A DNA stretch of 64,000 bases from Lepidostoma basale (GCA_022606425.2 JAHDVF020000053.1:1674001-1738000), one strand, 5' to 3'; positions 20,729 to 31,744 are shown, numbered from the stretch's first letter. Notes: generated by a model from the sequence alone, not told the origin. Program-made: numbers and translations.

Positions 20729-21195
20729 GACTAACTAACCATCATGCCGCCTCTCCAAGCGGTAGACAAAAAGAATAGACCACCACGTGGTTATTTCCTG
20801 ACATACTTCTAACATTTATGCAACATATTATGCACGCTCGTTGATTTCTTCGACTCTTCACTCTTACTATAGACATTTGATAATGCCTTAGACAGGTGAA
20901 ACATGTCATTTTCATAAAATATAATGAAACTTCTATAAAACATGTTTTCATTTGTATTAATAATTTTATATGGAGTTTTACATCATTGTTCAAGAAACAA
21001 TAAATAAAATTTGATTGATTTGATCATACGACGTTATCTTCAGTCTTCCTTTATTTCCTGTTCCGTTCACATGTGTACTTACTTTCTTTATCATTCTATC
21101 GTCAATCTTTTTTTACTATACCAATACCCAAATCATTTTACAGAACCTTCCATTATTTTGTTCATAACGCATTCATTCACACTGCATAATTATTA
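20729..21195 (-). mobile_element. L1 LINE interrupted by a family E arm
   Basis: Minus L1 starts gactaactaaccatcatgccgcc at 20732 and breaks at about 20866; it resumes at 21015 (tttgattgatttgatcatacgacg) and ends near 21190. About 16 bp of L1 are missing at the junction. Confidence 0.75.
20868..21008 (+). ncRNA. Family E arm with near-complete hammerhead-like core
   Basis: Core 20877-20907: TTGATAA (20877-20883), extra T, stem II GCCT with AGGT (one G-U pair), GAAA (20898-20901), CAT, GTC (20905-20907). ACAUGU is a self-complementary stem III. Relative to CUGAUGA only C3 and G8 differ, as U3 and A8. The E flank and the end caagaaacaataaata follow. Confidence 0.6.
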
Positions 21196-22385
21196 AACTG
21201 ATGCAATGCAAATGACACAGACAATACTCTAAAAAAGGAAAGTTAGCAAATTTTAGCCGACAATTTTAAGCCCGTTATGCATTACTAACCGCAATTAACC
21301 GCTACAAGGGTAACGCACAGTGATTTTTCATACGTATATTGTACATATGAACAAACATACAGTGAAATAAAGAAATATAAGGTTATTCACCGCTTACACA
21401 ATGTTGTTATAAGACGCAGCGGTGCCCTTTCGCCAGCTTCAAACATACAATCCCTAGGATTGGCCACGCGTGACTTAACTGGGGAATAGGTACAACATTA
21501 AAAAAATTCAAAGGGGTGGAGACCACATTGAATCTAGTTCAATCTCATAAAACAGAGCCAAATATGGTACATGATTTAATGGCCTATCATTAAATTATTA
21601 CAGATAGATATTCGTGAGGGTGGGACAAAGTGTGCGATGAGAGAGGAAATGTGGAATGATGAAAAAAAATATTTTTCTAAGGAAATTGAGAAAACACTGG
21701 TCATGGAAACTAGGGGTTAGAACACAGGTAACCTGACATTTTAATGTGTACAAAATAAAAATAAAATTTATCCAAGAGGAAATAACGTGGCCCCATAAGG
21801 TGCCCTCTCTTCCCCAGCGAGGAGTCTGACACTCCCTCAAAGGGGCCTAACCGCCGGATACTCTATTTAACTTTAATGGACATACAAGTCTTGCAAAATT
21901 GTACTCCTTGAAATATCAAGGAAATTAAGAACATTAGCTATTCAATCGCCATTTGATCCATCTGTCACCAAGGTGAGTCTGATCACAAAAAACTATTGTT
22001 CGGGTTACGCTATCTAGACCATATTGACGATCTAGATACATTTAAATGGTAATAATTCCACCTTCAGCAATACGACAAATATGCTCAATCCAATGCTGAC
22101 CAACAAACACTCCGATAACTTATTAATTGGTTCTGTTATACGTTTTGTTTTAATGGCATTTATTTATTTAATTGACAGCTATATCCTTAATATTTTGCTA
22201 CGTTAATAACTCCGTACATATATAATTGTAATAATTGAAAAAAAATGCGATCATATAACTTGTAAAGATAACGATATTTCAAATACAATGGAGATTACAA
22301 AAACAAAGGTTTGTAAAATACCATATTTGAACAAAATCCAATGCCTGTATAATATTTTTTTTAGATAATCAAATGATGGGGTTCA
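21196..22385. other. Long spacer, no gene recognised
   Basis: 21400-21560 and 21760-21850 have balanced composition. An 80-codon minus frame (21598-21840) shows no domain. 21870-22090 weakly resembles a LINE tail but I could not support it. Confidence 0.4.
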
Positions 22386-22389
22386 TTTT

Positions 22390-22660
22390 TAATAATAATT
22401 AAATAAAGCAATGTTTTTTTAACTACTCACATATGTATATATCTATATTTCGACAGCAAGCCTGGGAAAACCGTTCCCTCTCGAAATAAAGACAAAAATG
22501 GAAGTAGTTAAAAAACATAGTTTACTTTGAATATTATAATATTTAAAAAGTTTTATTTTAAATAATAATTAAATAAAACGACGTTTTTTACTACTTCCAC
22601 TTTTGTCTTTATTTTTACAGTGACCGGTTTCGCCAGGCTCGCTGGCATCAACAGACTAGA
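22390..22660 (-). repeat. Family D palindrome copies
   Basis: A rearranged copy at 22395-22520 (tttcgacagcaagcctggg .. ctcgaaataaagacaaaaatgg) and a minus arm at 22563-22660 (cttccacttttgtctttatt .. gaccggtttcgccaggctcgctggc). On the complement the second reads ctgttga, extra T, stem II GCCAG/CTGGC, GAAA, CCGGTC: stem III ACCGGU and GUC intact, A6 changed to U. Confidence 0.6.
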
Positions 22661-22668
22661 CTTTTTTG

Positions 22669-22828
22669 TTTTAAACTGTTAAATTAAATAACTTTGTTTT
22701 TTGTATCACAATTGTTATATTATTGTAACACCTGACGATGGCAACATAGGTTGATGAAACAGCTGTCGCGTAAAATAAAATACAATTGTGATACAAAAAA
22801 CAAAGTTATTTAATTTAACAGTTTAAAA
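22669..22828 (+). ncRNA. Hammerhead-like ribozyme in a 47-bp perfect fold-back, family B
   Basis: Arms 22669-22715 and 22782-22828 are exact inverse copies, 47 of 47. In the loop lies core 22732-22767: CTGACGA (22732-22738) fits CUGANGA, then an extra T, stem II with four standard pairs plus a G-U and one mismatch, GAAAC (22756-22760), AGCT, GTC (22765-22767). ACAGCUGU forms a palindromic stem III. Helix I starts with a C-G pair and the arms prolong it. The unit ends beyond the arms near tttcggccaaaacaatggac (22853), shared with the B copy at 45305. Confidence 0.7.
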
Positions 22829-22904
22829 TGTTAAGGTATAATATCATAGTGTTTCGGCCAAAACAATGGACTATTTTTTGTTTTAATTGTTGAGAAGTGA
22901 GATA

Positions 22905-22970
22905 AGTATACAGTGGCGGTCCATTATTTTTGCCTTATCCCTTCGGGGAGACGGTTAGCTTGTTAATCAG
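22905..22970 (+). mobile_element. L1 LINE 3' end only
   Basis: gtggcggtccattatttttgcc, then cccttcggggagacggttagcttgttaa. About 60 bp remain. Confidence 0.7.
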
Positions 22971-23694
22971 TTCATTTCTCGTCTTATCTTGATGTCCCAG
23001 TGCATGTTTGACTACTGGCAATGCAGTGGACATATACGCTCCGGTATAGGTAAAGAGATAGATCAAGTAGCTACTGTTTTATGCGTTGCACAGTTTGGCA
23101 GCTAATAAAAATCTTCCGCCTTTAATGTTGCCCTCGAATAAACTGACGCATGTGCAAGAGTCTGTACAGACGTGATGCAAATAAAAGATATTCTTACAGA
23201 TCTGACGCCATAAAACTGAACGGTGGTGAGAGACCAGAGCAGTGAAGCCGGCAAAACACGACGATCTCAATGGCACAGCGATTGATTAGCATTTTATCTG
23301 ATCGCATTATCGACCGTTTGGTCCAGGGACGCGGTTTTACGATGCTGCACTTGTTTGTGAGTCACGTCGCTAATACTCAAGATGTTTAGCAAAATGTTTA
23401 AGTCATGGGCAATTCATTTTTATTAAGTAATTGCTTGATCGTGAATTGGTTCTCAGTATCCTTCCGATGAAAGAAAAAACACAAGCATAAATATATTATT
23501 AAAAAAATCATATGACATACATTACTTTTTTTAACAATCCTATAAAACATAACATAATTTTGCAATAATAAACAATTATTACATGCCAATATTTAAATTT
23601 CAAAATATTAATTCAATTTATCATTTATAATTTAACGATTTTAGTAAATCTCTTGATAGATGTTCAACTTAAATAATTATTCACTAAAACAATT
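22971..23694. other. Spacer, nothing recognised
   Basis: 23070-23350 is of balanced composition with a short minus frame lacking a domain. The remainder is A+T-rich. Confidence 0.45.
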
Positions 23695-23880
23695 TTTTTT
23701 AAAGAACTGCTTCAACTTTGGTCTTTAGTTCGACGGCGACCGATTTCACATGGCTCGCTTGCATCAGTCTGTCAATGCCAACGAGCCTGATGAAACCACT
23801 CGCTGTCTTGAAATTAAGGCTCAAGTTTAGGTTATTCCCCAAAAACATCGTTTCATTTAATTATATTCCAATTCATATTT
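23695..23880. repeat. Family D palindrome, decayed
   Basis: Arms: ctttggtctttagttcgacggcgaccgatttcac and atgaaaccactcgctgtcttgaaattaaggctc, with gcatcagtctgtcaatgcc at the apex. Plus core ctgtcaa, T, gcc .. gatgaaaccactc. The GUC and A6/G8 positions are lost. Confidence 0.55.
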
Positions 23881-24109
23881 TAAATGTTTAATGAGTAAAA
23901 TGCTGTGATTTAAAAAATCGTGTAATAAACACGATTATAATAAATAAGACATTTAATATGCATCATTGTTAATTTAACAGTAAACATTTTTATTATTAAA
24001 TGTGACATTTACTGATACCTTAATTGGGGTAAGATATTTAAACAGTTATAGATATGTCATATGTACCGATTATGTAATATATGCCCACCAAATATAAAAT
24101 AGTATTTTT

Positions 24110-24300
24110 TCGCTAGTTGCAATCCGTGAAATATTCACGAAAGTAAAAATTTTCTACCCTTTAAAAACCTAGTTCACCGTACAATCGTAATCAGTAATAA
24201 GTTGTAACATTTAAATAACTTTTTTCACACACGTTAAAATTTTACAATTAACAATACCAAATTGTTTTCCTTTGTTTTCTACACTTCTTTCATACAACAA
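24110..24300 (+). repeat. Interspersed repeat family R
   Basis: gttgcaatccgtgaaatattcacgaaagt, then ccctttaaaaacctagttcaccgtacaatcg matches copies at 57281 (+), 56280-56945 (-), 59750 (-) and 63560 (-). The gtgaaatattcac palindrome inside is conserved. The family is unidentified, with no coding seen. Confidence 0.6.
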
Positions 24301-24453
24301 TAATCAGAACAAAATTCAAAAAAGGAATCCTCCGGTTTTAAAGTTTACCAGTTCGAAAATTAAAATTACTTTTATCACAATGAGATAATGGGTAGGTACT
24401 CGTACTTAAATATTATTATTATTATTATTATTTTTTTTTTTTATTTTTTTTTT

Positions 24454-24690
24454 TTATGTACACAACAGGTCGTTTGGACCCAATTACTGTATACAATTAT
24501 TATTTTTTTAGCTGTTATATTGATTCTCGTGACATGTGATAGGTAGCCAATCTATCGCCATTTTATTGTCACTTGAATTCTACACCAGACCAAAGACAGT
24601 GTGACAATCACACTGCCATCACCGGGAATCGAACCCAGGACCTTCGGCATGGAAGTCAGAGCTTGTAACCACTCTGCCACGAAGGTCGTC
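24454..24690 (-). mobile_element. tRNA-derived SINE, type A, nearly full length
   Basis: On the complement: A box tggcagagtgg, run of about 30 bp, B box ggttcgattcc, the body (tgtgattgtcacactgtc, ggcgatagattggctacct), then the type A end (gtaattgggtccaaacgacctgttgtg) and A-rich tail. It sits next to a t-rich (att)n run at 24410. Confidence 0.85.
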
Positions 24691-25195
24691 ATCATATATT
24701 AATAGCGTTTTCGTATAGCAAGTATAAGAAAATTAAATATTGATTCGAAAAATTGAGTCCAGATATACTTTATTACCACAATACATTTATTATTTATTCG
24801 CGTGTACCTATATTAATCAATAAAATCCTTTATTCGCATAAACATTCATATCCGTTTTCGTGTATCTAATTTATTTGTTCATAAGTAGGTACCTACTTAA
24901 GTTAGGTACCCACGCGTACACTATATATCGATTAAATTAATCAATTGAGATACAATTAAATTGTCTGTTTTTTTTTGCGCTAATAACATCAATGTATCTT
25001 ATTTTTGTACGGATGTGAAACGTGGACCTTAAGAGTTAACTCAATGAACAGACTGGAAGCTTATTTTATTAAAACATGTTCATATTTAGTATTGAAATCT
25101 CCTTTGAATCCAATTGTTGTAAATTGAAGTAATATCTAAAAAAATATTCAATTTTTCCAATCAATTCAATGCAATCATTGAACGATCGAAGTGTG
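24691..25195. other. A+T-rich spacer
   Basis: A fragment 'tttttgtacggatgtgaaacgtggacctta' at 25000-25030 (LYGCETW-like, CGCETWTL) is a trace of a LINE thumb. Nothing else recognised. Confidence 0.45.
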
Positions 25196-25342
25196 CGCGG
25201 GAGATGCCTGTTGGTGGCGATGAGGTTCGCAACCCATCACACCGCGTCTCTCGCGATGGCGAAAAGAGAAGGATGGAGTGCCGCATCGATTAAAGTGTGG
25301 CAGTCCATTCTTTCTGCGACGGCGTGATGGTTAGTTAGTTTA
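25196..25342 (+). mobile_element. Chimeric retroposon: unknown body joined to L1 3' end
   Basis: A 70-bp body (ggtggcgatgaggttcgcaa .. ggatggagtgccgcatc) is fused to the L1 3' end (aaagtgtggcagtccattct .. gacggcgtgatgg + ttag). The same join occurs at 59469. ggttcgcaacc resembles a Pol III B box (25224-25234). The L1 part here has lost the ctaccccttcgggg hairpin. It could be a SINE mobilised by L1. Confidence 0.65.
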
Positions 25343-25419
25343 ATCAAGAATATTATATTTCATAACACTATTTAATTAGTTAATGGTGCCGTACAAATAA
25401 ATATATTCACGGAAGCAAA

Positions 25420-25940
25420 GATGGCAGTACATAAAGTAGATCTAGTACCAACCCTTATGTATAGAAGTGAAGCTTTGAGCTGGCATAAGAAGGATGAAAA
25501 TATGTCAAATACTATAGACATGAGATCACCGAGAAGAATTTGCGAAAAATCTATGTACCTAGATATGATATAATACCGGACGAAGAAATGAGGAAGGAAT
25601 ATAAGACAAATGCTTTTATCCTAAGTAAAATAAAAAAAGATAACTTATATTGTTTGAATATATGGAACAAATTTATGCGAAAACATCGTTAAAATGTTAC
25701 AAGCAGTATGAATAAAAAAATAAGTTGAGGACGACAGAAGAAAACATGTAATAACCAAATTAATGAAATCCTAAAAGACGGCCACATTTGAAGTCGGAAA
25801 AATCGACGAGTGTGCACACTATGATGTATTAAAATAAAGTAATCTCTAGAGGTTTGTCAGGAAACAGCATTGTGGTAGTCCATTCTCTTTGCCTACCCCT
25901 ACGGGTAACGGCGTGATTGTTAGTTAGTTAGTTAGTTATA
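25420..25940 (+). mobile_element. L1 LINE, 5'-truncated, heavily mutated
   Basis: Runs from agatggcagtacataaagt through tatgtatagaagtgaagc and agttgaggacgacagaag to cctacccctacgggtaacggcgtgattg with (ttag)n. All frames are broken. Confidence 0.8.
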
Positions 25941-26189
25941 ATAGAATAAAGAATACTGTTGTAGGTATAAATATAGCATTCGTCATTTTTAAGGGATATA
26001 AATTATCAATACACGGTTCTCCTTGTAAAAAAATAAATTACATTTGTAAATAAAATTTAGATAAATTTATTTATTTGTATTTAAGTGAAATGCATTCTAA
26101 CCTTAAAATATTCCCAATTAGAATATTTCGAAAAAATCGTCTAAGAATCATCATTTTTAGAATATTTTCAATTTGAAAATTGTTTGAAT

Positions 26190-26350
26190 TTGGAACAAAA
26201 TTTGCCGCCCTGTCTTGTGGTGAGTGTGGGCGGTGCGCGCGCAGGGGGCGGGGCGGGCCTGCGCGCGAGCAGGACGGAGTTAGCGCCGCGGCGGGAAAAC
26301 AAAACAAAATGGATGCCACCTGATTCACAACCGCAAACACAGATGCCACT
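26190..26350. other. CpG-rich island
   Basis: gcgcgcgcagggggcggggcg and cctgcgcgcgagcagg mark an abrupt island flanked by very A+T-rich DNA. Open frames exist on both strands by composition. A short plus frame through the island has no recognisable domain. Possibly a host promoter or unique element. Confidence 0.35.
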
Positions 26351-27059
26351 GCCTGCCGCTATTTGTTCACATATTAACGTCACAAGAATTTCCACGGCAA
26401 ACGATGTATTGTTTAAAAATTTAGTTTTTTTTTCAATTACGTATGCGAAATATTTCATTGATTCGTTGTTAATATTTTTTTGTGTTTATCATTTATAAAA
26501 TTTTATACAAGCGTTCTATGATATGTCCAATTGTTTTGTATTATAATTTGTTTGAAAAGGAAGAAAAAACGATACAAAATAAACAAACGTAAATTAACAA
26601 TAAACTTACATTGCATATTTTTATTAGTAATATCAAAATATTCATTTTACCCGATTTTTCTAAGCGTAGTTTAATTTTAAAATGCGCAGCTCGCTTCATT
26701 TTTCAGGAGGGTGGGAAAAATTTTGTCGTAGCTTTTATGTAAATTCCACAGATCTCAGCCAAAGGGGATATCGCACGCACTTTTTTTGTTTTTCACAAAG
26801 GTCAGTGTACCGGGAATAGTGTTTGTTTTATTTAGAAGCTCGAACGGATAACCTAAAATTGCCTTCACCGCGTCTGCACTTATAAAATATGATATGTTAA
26901 TACATTCATAAACCGGCTTAAGTAAGTCCATAACAAACTGAAAACATCAAATAACGTTTAACTTAACATGTTACAAAAACCTTTTAATGACATTTGTTTT
27001 AAACAATTAAATAAAACTTAACGGTTCGTTTTTTTGGCCGCAACGCCAAGATACTTCGA
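26351..27059. other. A+T-rich spacer
   Basis: No gene or repeat recognised, apart from balanced composition around 26680-26880. Confidence 0.45.
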
Positions 27060-27270
27060 CATTATTAATATTTAAATTTACAAAACTGTTAACATATCAT
27101 AATTTTATTTTTATACACTTTTTGAGAATGTTGGCTGATGTATGAGAGTGTCTGTAACACCTGATGATGCCAACATCGGTTGGCGAAACAGCTGGCGCGA
27201 CAATCTCAAAAACTTTATAATAGAAAGTTTTGATATAACAGTGTTGTCAATTTAACAGTTAATAAAGATT
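27060..27270 (+). ncRNA. Hammerhead-like motif in a fold-back, family B second copy
   Basis: Core 27161-27196: CTGATGA (27161-27167) is a perfect consensus, extra T, stem II GCCAAC/GTTGGC (27169-27174 with 27179-27184) is perfect over 6 bp with loop atcg, GAAAC (27185-27189), AGCT, then GGC where the 22765 copy has GTC. Diverged inverted arms flank it (actttttgaga .. tctcaaaaact). The U16.1 to G change should abolish cleavage. Confidence 0.65.
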
Positions 27271-27354
27271 TACGATTATAAAAACATTTATGTGTATGCT
27301 TATTAACTATAGGATGTACTTACAGCATATTTCATAATGTGCATACATAAAATT

Positions 27355-27640
27355 CAGATGCTGATATCGGGAAAGAATGTAGAGCGTAAGAAGGTGTTAT
27401 GAACAAAATTATTAAAGGACTCCGTTGGTTTGGACTTATGGAGCACATGAATGAAGAAATAATGGTTAATAAAGTATACGTTAATAACGTAAATACGTGG
27501 AAGACCGAGAAAACATGTCATAAACAAATTAATAAAATTTTAAACATTAAAACTCGGAAGAATCGACGTGCGAATATGAATAGCTAAATGAATGTGTTGG
27601 AATCTAGAGAGGTTTATCAGGATATAGTATTGTAGTATTT
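27355..27640 (+). mobile_element. L1 LINE internal fragment
   Basis: gatgctgatatcgggaaagaatgt, then a 62-codon frame MNKIIKGLRWFGLMEHMNEE to KTRKNRRANMNS, then ggaatctagagaggtttatcagg. The 3' end is missing. Confidence 0.75.
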
Positions 27641-28194
27641 TTAATATTAAATTATATATCCGTTTAGTCCTGACAGGTTATAAAACATTACTATCTACTT
27701 AGACTTGCTTCTACACTTTAGAGTTCTATTTACCTACTTGCAAGTGTTCGGAGCGAAGGCAATCTGCACTCCAGACAGCTCCCGGAAAGATCTTGACGTG
27801 TGGCTGAACCCCTGTTGAAGTATTTAAACCAGAGGATTTTCCTTCTCCGAAGATTTCATCGTCACAATAATTAATATAACGCTGCATTATATAGTTTAAG
27901 CTCGTAATAACTAGATAGGTTAAAACGTGTTATACCCTTCTAACAAACTCTGCTATATGTACAATAAAATGAAAATAAAAAAAAGCACATTTAAAAAAAT
28001 GGTAGGTATCTTATTATGTAGTATTTTTTGTCTTAAATGTCATCGTCAAAACAAAATCATAATACGCGTCATACGAACGCCGTAAACAAAATACGTGGAG
28101 TGTAAGTATTATACAACATCCAAGGTGACGTAATTATTGGAGTCTCTTTATATTTGATGTTAAAAATTTATAAACACACATCTTTCTTAATTCA
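27641..28194. other. Spacer, nothing recognised
   Basis: 27700-27850 is of balanced composition and unmatched elsewhere here. Confidence 0.45.
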
Positions 28195-28562
28195 AATGCT
28201 AACTACTTTTGATAATGCCTTAGAAGGGCGAAACATGTCATACCCCCAAAAAATATAATAAAACTTCTAGAAAGACAAAAGTTTTTTCATTCGTATTAAT
28301 TATTTGATATAGAGTTAAACATCATCGTTCAAAAAACAATAAATCAAATGTTAACGTATATTTTCTAGAAGTTCAATTATAAGGAATCATCAAATGTCTT
28401 TCACACTATTGAATACTGTTTTTATAATGTCTTAAAAAGGCGAAACATGTCATCCCCATAAATTATATTAAAACTTCTATAAAACAGACATTTTCATTCA
28501 TATATATACATATATTATTTAATATTGAGTTTTACATCATCGTTCAAGAAACAATACATTAC
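28195..28562. ncRNA. Two family E units, one with an intact-looking core
   Basis: Plus arm core 28209-28239: TTGATAA (28209-28215), extra T, stem II GCCT with GGGC (three standard pairs and one U-G), GAAA (28230-28233), CAT, GTC (28237-28239). The E tail runs to aaaaaacaataaat at about 28342. A second unit follows at 28346-28562: a minus arm with its core lost, then a plus arm with ttataatgtcttaaaaaggcgaaacatgtc. Confidence 0.6.
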
Positions 28563-29337
28563 ATTATTCTTAGAAGAAATGCATTAATCTAAGTAAGTTG
28601 TTGTTTCTTCAAATAAATATATATGAAAACAATTTAATAATGGCATAACTTGGAATTATTAGTTCTTAATTTAAAAACAGATATGTTCATGGACATAATT
28701 ATGGGACGAATAATAACAAATAGAAGCATTCTTACTAATTTCAAAAATGAAGTATTAAGAATCAAATTTATTATATTCTGTTATATTAATCCTGGAATAT
28801 GCATTTATGTATTGTATATAATTTATTATCTATTCTAAATTGATAAAAATATTACTATAAACGAACTTATATCAACCGTATTTATATAATATACACATGC
28901 ATGTGTGTAAGTAGTAGATTTCTATGTAGTATAGGCGAGTAAGCATGTATATTTGTATATGTGTAAGTAGTACCGTATAATGGTCTGTTCCTTTCTCCTT
29001 TGTACTGGTGTTGGTATTGTCGGGGGTTCGTACATAATCCGGAGGCATTAGCGCGCATTATTCGGGGTGGAAACTTTCTCTAAAGTAAAATATATGATTC
29101 CGCGGAACTTGCAGATACCTGGCGGCTTACTAATAAAAATATTCCCGCTGAAACGTTTGAAAAACGAGCTTTCAAAGCTTGCGGACGAACTTCTTTTATA
29201 TATTATTCAAGTTGTAAGAAGAGAGCTTTGCACCACGCGGCTCGGGGAAACGTTACGAAGTTTGCAAAAACAATATTTTCTTTCTAGTAATTTTCTCTAT
29301 TTGAAATAATGCAATTGACCACTTTTTTATTTGATGT
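28563..29337. other. Spacer with an unassigned 80-codon frame
   Basis: Frame 29067-29309 (+) begins METFSKVKYMIPRNLQIPGG and is of balanced composition, but I recognise no domain and it has no evident splice or polyA context. The rest is A+T-rich. Confidence 0.35.
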
Positions 29338-29578
29338 ATAAAACTCTTTATTTACTATTTAATTTAACGTCAGTTTTCTAGAAGACATAATTTATATAAA
29401 TGACTAATAACGCCTATCTAAGACATTATGAAATATGATATTTGATCATTCTTTTGACAAGTGAAACGTATCATTCACAAAAAGTGTAATAAAACTTCTA
29501 GAAAACAGACGTTTTCATTCATATTAATTATTTAATATGGAGTTTAACATCATTATTCAAGAAACAACAAATCTTTAT
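29338..29578. repeat. Family E palindrome
   Basis: Left arm gtcagttttctagaagac .. cgcctatctaagacattatg, right arm atttgatcattcttttgacaagtgaaacgtatc .. aataaaacttctagaaaacagacg .. gttcaagaaacaac. Plus core: stem II lost, gaaacgtatc in place of gaaacatgtc. Confidence 0.6.
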
Positions 29579-30663
29579 ATATTGGTAAAATATCAAGAAT
29601 TCCATTTTTTTCTAAATATCTATGGAAACAAATAGCACGATAGAAAAAAACAAGGGAAAAAATATTTCTAAGTCGTTCTCCATGTCTATTACGTTACATA
29701 TAAATAATGATTACTCAAATTTATGTCTAAAATAATAAGTATTAAGAATAAAAATTTCATTGAGCTTCGCTAATCATGGTTCTCGCGAAATTTCTGTCCC
29801 CTGTTACGCCACTAAAGTCGCGAGCTTTTTTGGAAGAGACGTAAGCTTTCAAAAGTTTACCACATAGATTTATAGGTACATTAGTATATTCTATATTCCC
29901 ACACCGTGGAAACCTGTATTCCAGTCGACAATATTATTATTTATGAATTTCAAGGGAATATTTGTCTGAAAAAAACGAATGTCGGCAAATTCGGTTTTGT
30001 CTGTGTTTGCAAACAGTAATAAAATAGACCCTGATATATGCATGTCGGCATGATTCGGAAATTTCGTTTGCGCTAAATACTTTTTTGAAGGTCTATATAT
30101 TAAATGGGGCCTAACAGTTCTCAAAATAGTGGTATTATATTTTCAAAAGAAAGTTTTTCCGTTTCCAAGCATTTGCTTTGAGCAACTTTCAAATTAAACT
30201 CATTAGCGCTATAAAAAAACATTTCTATAATTAAAAAAATATATGAATTGAAATATCGTTTTTATATGTATCAAAAATAATATTCGACTATTAAAACTCC
30301 AATCTGACTAGTTTAAAAAAACTATTTTCAACACTTTTTGGAGTTTATTGCCTGAATTTACTTTTGAAATTTAATTAAAAATAGTGAAATTTTCGTAATT
30401 ATATAAAGTATTGTAATTGTAAAACTATGTAATTTTCATCACGATTAGAACAAAAACAAAAATTATGAGTAGCCTTAGACTATATCTAGGATCTAACCCC
30501 CCAACCCCCCCTTTTTGAAAGAATCGCCCCCTTTACACAGTAAAATTATCAAACGCCCCCCCCCCCCCAAACAAAAATGAAATTTAAAATAACACTTTTC
30601 TCTAAGTAGGTATGTATTTTATGCAATGGATTTCCTACTTTAAATGAAAAATGTAAAGATGGG
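29579..30663. other. Long A+T-rich spacer with a poly(C) run
   Basis: C-run at about 30553-30567 preceded by cccccaaccccccc-like stretches from 30497. A minus frame at 29891-30124 lacks a domain. Confidence 0.45.
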
Positions 30664-30878
30664 TTTAACTTATTTACTTATTAATTGTACACTTTGTTTT
30701 TCACCACTATGCGGTTATTTTGATTGCCGACTAGTTTCGTTTGTACCCAAGCTTCCTCAAGGCTTCGTAATAACTTAAGGCCTGAGGAACTTTGGGTACA
30801 AACGAAACTAGTCGGCAATCAAAATAATCGCATAGTGGTGAAAAACAAAGTGTACAATTAATAAGTAAATAAGTTAAA
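30664..30878. ncRNA. Near-perfect palindrome with hammerhead-like cores on both strands, family F
   Basis: Arms 30664-30762 and 30780-30878 are inverse copies with only a few differences. Plus core 30782-30813: CTGAGGA (30782-30788) fits CUGANGA, then a short stem (tttg/caaa), C, GAAAC, TA, GTC (30811-30813); ACUAGU is a palindromic stem III. The minus core reads ttgagga, a, gcttg .. acaaac, gaaactagtc. The two arms together suggest an ancestral stem II GCUUG/CAAGC. High arm identity indicates a young element or gene conversion. Relatives are at 52325, 54036 and 55960. Confidence 0.65.
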
Positions 30879-31374
30879 CACATTTTTCGGGAATATCTAT
30901 AAATTGTAACTGAAGTTAACAACGGTACTCGCACCGGTGATATTTCGATTTTCGGGTGCTGTTTGTGTGGCCAAACCATTTTTTATGGAGTCGCTTGAGC
31001 TGGATAAGTTAAAGTAGTAATCACGCACACCCCTGTTCAATCAAAAACTTTCATAATATATTATTATAAGCAAACCATATCTGATGTCAGAAAAAATCAA
31101 AATATTGTGGTACAATGTGATTGGGGTTAAGTCAACAATACATGCACGATTTTGATTAAAAACGATAAGATACGGGGCTGATTGAAGTAAACTGGAATAT
31201 ACTAAAGATATTGGAACTCTGAGTAAATCGATAATTTTTATCAGTAAACCAGATCGAGATATCAATATTCTGATTGCTAAGAACTAATCGTTGCTTTACT
31301 TTGAAAACGTTCTATGATCAGAAGAAGACGCGATTTATTTTAATTATGATAAATGGATAATAAATGCACAGGAT
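30879..31374. other. Spacer
   Basis: Nothing recognised. Confidence 0.5.
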
Positions 31375-31742
31375 AAAATTAGAATAAATGCAGTAGAAAT
31401 GAGATCTCTTAGACGAATGTGTGGATACTCTGTGTATGAAAGTGTCGAATGAAAATATAAGAAGTGAATGCGGTGTGAATGATGGTGTCATGAACAAAAT
31501 AATGAAAGGATCATTTAGATGGTTTGGACATATGGAAAGAATGAATGGTAAAAAAAAAATATATGTTAACGATGTAAATGGAAGCAGAAATAGAGGAAGA
31601 CCGAGGAAAATGTGGCACGATTAAATAAATCAAATATTGAATGTCGGCCATGTGAAGAGCCAGAGAAATCGACGCGCGTGCATGACACGATGTATGAATA
31701 TTGAGGAAGCGAGAAAAATATGTCAGGAAAGGAAAGTGTGAT
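31375..31742 (+). mobile_element. L1 LINE fragment lacking its 3' end
   Basis: agaataaatgcagtagaaatgag, MNKIMKGSFRWFGHMERMNG, RNRGRPRKMWHD then stop, then gcgcgtgcatgacacgatgtatg and ggaaagtgtg. It stops just before the conserved 3' hairpin. Confidence 0.8.
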
Positions 31743-31744
31743 AG

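Noticed and set aside
22669..22828. Rho-independent terminator or bacterial attenuator
   Set aside because: The LINE and SINE setting is eukaryotic, and the hairpin has a hammerhead core in its loop.
26071..26498. Three overlapping frames in the CpG island
   Set aside because: Frames open on both strands in the same G+C block are expected by composition, and no domain is present.
30664..30878. Helitron end hairpin or LTR
   Set aside because: No CTRR end, no TG..CA LTR ends, no Rep/helicase or gag-pol sequence nearby.
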